A stretch of 8,381 nt of DNA, taken from NCBI GenBank assembly GCA_905479025.1, contig CAJQKX010000513.1:1-8381 (forward strand). Reading direction: 5' to 3'. This document shows, one piece after another, positions 6,981 to 8,381 of this stretch. Under the pieces are notes generated by a model. It worked only from the letters and a program-made list of their open reading frames with translations, made no database searches and had not been told where the DNA came from. How positions within the stretch are numbered: the first letter of the stretch is position 1; each line of letters opens with the position of its first letter. This DNA is from an uncultured Paraglaciecola sp. Its GTDB lineage: Bacteria > Pseudomonadota > Gammaproteobacteria > Enterobacterales > Alteromonadaceae. The position numbers and the translations under genes were made by a program.

Positions 6981-8381
6981 ATGATTTATAGACCAGAAAT
7001 TGACGGATTGCGTGCTTTAGCTGTGCTGCCAGTTATATTTTATCACGCAGGCTTTCCTTTTTTTGATGGTGGGTTTGTTGGAGTTGATATTTTTTTGTTA
7101 TTAGCGGTTATTTAATTACAAGCATTATAAGGAAAGACCTTAAAGCTGGCGCTTTTACGCTCTCTGGGTTTTATATTCGAAGATCAAGACGTATTCTGCC
7201 TTCTCTTTTTGTCGTCACGCTCCTGACTATTCCTTTTGCTTTAATTATATTTAACCCAAAAGATATTTTCAGTTTCTCGAATAGTCTAGTAGCTATCTTA
7301 ACGTTTTCTTCCAATATTTTGTTCTGGTATGAAGCGGATTATTTTGCGACTGCCGCTGAATTAAAGCCGATGCTTCATACTTGGAGTCTCTCGGTGGAAG
7401 AGCAGTTTTATATACTTTTCCCTTTGTTTCTAATCGCAGTTCAAAAACTAACGTTTAGAGTCATGATGTGGCTAATAGTAAGCGTGGGCGTCTTTAGTTT
7501 TTTGTTAGCCAATTTAGCTCCAATATTTGTTGCGCATCCCAAGGTTTTTTCTGGTTCATTTTATTTTCTCCCAACCCGAGCGTGGGAATTATTGATAGGC
7601 GCCGGCGCTGCATTATGGATGCAGTCTGAGTTGCGGGGAAAAGCAAGCGTAAATATAAAATCTTTAGCGTCCTGGGCCGGGATTAGTATGATTCTGTTTT
7701 CGGTAGTATGGTTTACTGTAGAAACCTTCCATCCCAGCTACTTAACTTTGATCCCGGTATTAGGAGCATTGTTATGTATATTATTTGCTGATGAAGATAC
7801 TTATATTGGGCGCTGTTTAGGAAATTATTACTTAGTGAAAGTCGGGTTATTAAGCTACAGCTTGTATTTATTTCATGCGCCAGTGTTTGTATTTCTAAAG
7901 TACCTAGATTACCAGACATTCTTCGTATCCTGGATAGCCATTTTAGCGACATGTATTATCTCCGCGTTAAACTGGCAGTTTATCGAAACACCCATGCGCA
8001 AAGAAGCAAAGGTTAATGTTAGAAAATTCATGTGCATTATCTGCATTGCGGGCTTAGTTATTGGCGCTGTTGGTATTGTAGGAATAGTCAAAGAGGGTAA
8101 TGTATATAAATATACGAGCTCTCAATGGGAAATTTTAGGGAAGAGGCCTTCGAGGGAGCATTACGTTTGGGGGAGAATGAAAGAACTCAAACTGAGTGAT
8201 TACTCTGCAGGGAAAAAGAATCTATTGATCATTGGCGATAGTTTTGCAGGCGATTTAGTCAATATTTTCTTCGAGTCAGGAATAGCTAAAGAATTTAGTT
8301 TTTCTACTTTTGTTATACCTAAACAATGCGGTAATGTGTACACCAGAGCTGATATATCGCAGCATATTCCTAAGAGAGAGT
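6981..8381 (+). pseudogene. Acyltransferase-3/SGNH O-acyltransferase (OafA-like), frameshifted at a T7 tract, runs off right edge
   Basis: From ATG 6981 the protein opens like an acyltransferase-3 enzyme: [20 protein letters not shown] carries the catalytic R-x10-H pair (Arg11, His22), then GGFVGVDIF. After a run of seven T (7090-7096) it shifts into LLLAVI and stops at 7113-7115 (44 codons). With one more T the usual [11 protein letters not shown] follows and the frame stays open to the window end, about 466 codons in all. Downstream blocks are intact: FYIRRSRRILPSL, HTWSLSVEEQFYILFPLF (from 7376), FLPTRAWELLIGAGAA, LLSYSLYLFHAPVF, then an SGNH hydrolase domain beginning LLIIGDSFAGD (8222-8254). 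Such two-domain inner-membrane proteins (about 10 helices plus a periplasmic SGNH domain, 600-700 residues) O-acetylate surface polysaccharides. The C-terminus lies outside the window. The rest of the gene shows no further stops, so the lesion is recent, switchable, or a sequencing error. Confidence 0.92.
7090..7096 (+). repeat. T7 homopolymer at the acyltransferase frameshift
   Basis: Seven T residues lie in the codons for Ile-Phe-(Phe) of the family motif [14 protein letters not shown]. Eight would keep the frame. This is the exact site of the frame break: frame phase 0 upstream, phase +1 base needed downstream. Confidence 0.93.

Larger units (their letters stand above)
6352..6991 (+). pseudogene. 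Decayed FkbM-family SAM-dependent methyltransferase
   Basis: The stretch after the flippase holds no intact gene but a clear ruin of an FkbM-type O-methyltransferase. The N-terminal part is read in one frame (6361-6444, SGNYVDSIVV...NTFIIDL), then in a second (6447-6485, GRVMMENGAIVPK), then in a third from 6482 on; each change is explained by one lost base. The third frame carries the SAM-binding segment SHVGG (6521-6535), CIEANPDTFELLQLNKTIN (6575-6631), ITLLNCAADEAEG, then DDNSGVSERYPHNE, ISVPMKALDE, DVVIMN (6827-6844) and IEASESFAFNGMQKIIS (6887-6937), the typical DxEG-E-x-L-G-M block. In-frame stops lie at 6683 (Glu to stop), 6746 (Gln to stop) and 6809 (Gln to stop), each one substitution away from sense. 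A 7-bp repeat array splits the DIEG motif. Homology fades after about 6940 and the frame ends inside the acyltransferase start. It would have methylated a sugar hydroxyl of the polysaccharide. Confidence 0.85.

Overview
The window looks like the central part of a Wzx/Wzy-dependent surface-polysaccharide (O-antigen or capsule) gene cluster from an AT-rich Gram-negative bacterium. All supportable genes lie on the + strand with short gaps, as in one long transcription unit. Nothing in the sequence fixes the genus. A proteobacterium is the likeliest host because an NDP-sugar gene, polymerase, glycosyltransferase, flippase and acyltransferase in one run is typical of O-antigen loci there, but this is inference.

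Layout. (1) 3-221 is the 3' end of an unidentified gene entering from the left. (2) 271-1377 is gmd, GDP-mannose 4,6-dehydratase, with a GTG start and a strong ribosome binding site. (3) 1467-2447 is a second, divergent Gmd-family dehydratase that keeps the catalytic Ser-Glu/Tyr/Lys set. (4) 2465-3640 is a polytopic membrane protein, probably the repeat-unit polymerase Wzy, with an 11-T tract early in its coding region. (5) 3713-4636 is a GT-A glycosyltransferase. (6) 4653-4993 is a small unknown gene that appears to carry a one-base deletion at a G5 run; its real 3' end overlaps the start of the next gene. (7) 4977-6305 is a Wzx-type flippase. (8) About 6352-6991 is a badly decayed FkbM-family methyltransferase with two one-base deletions, three nonsense codons and a perfect 7 x 7-bp tandem repeat (TAATGAA) inside its SAM-domain core. 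(9) 6981 to the right edge is an acyltransferase-3/SGNH O-acyltransferase whose frame is broken by a T7 tract where T8 is needed.

How the genes would work together: Gmd, and possibly its paralogue, make a GDP-4-keto-6-deoxy-sugar. Any reductase, epimerase or aminotransferase needed to finish it would have to lie outside the window. The glycosyltransferase adds a sugar to the lipid-linked repeat unit, Wzx flips it, Wzy polymerises it, and the methyltransferase and acyltransferase would have decorated it. Both decoration genes are broken here, so the polysaccharide may lack O-methyl and O-acyl groups, or one of them may be switchable.

The left half (271-4636) is clean. The right half (4890-7100) collects all the lesions. 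Two of these lie at homopolymers (G5, T7), so sequencing or assembly error must be excluded before a biological reading. I see no RNA genes, CRISPR array, transposase or phage genes. I do not see a wholly new system; the most unusual items are the heptanucleotide array and the homopolymer-frameshifted acyltransferase.
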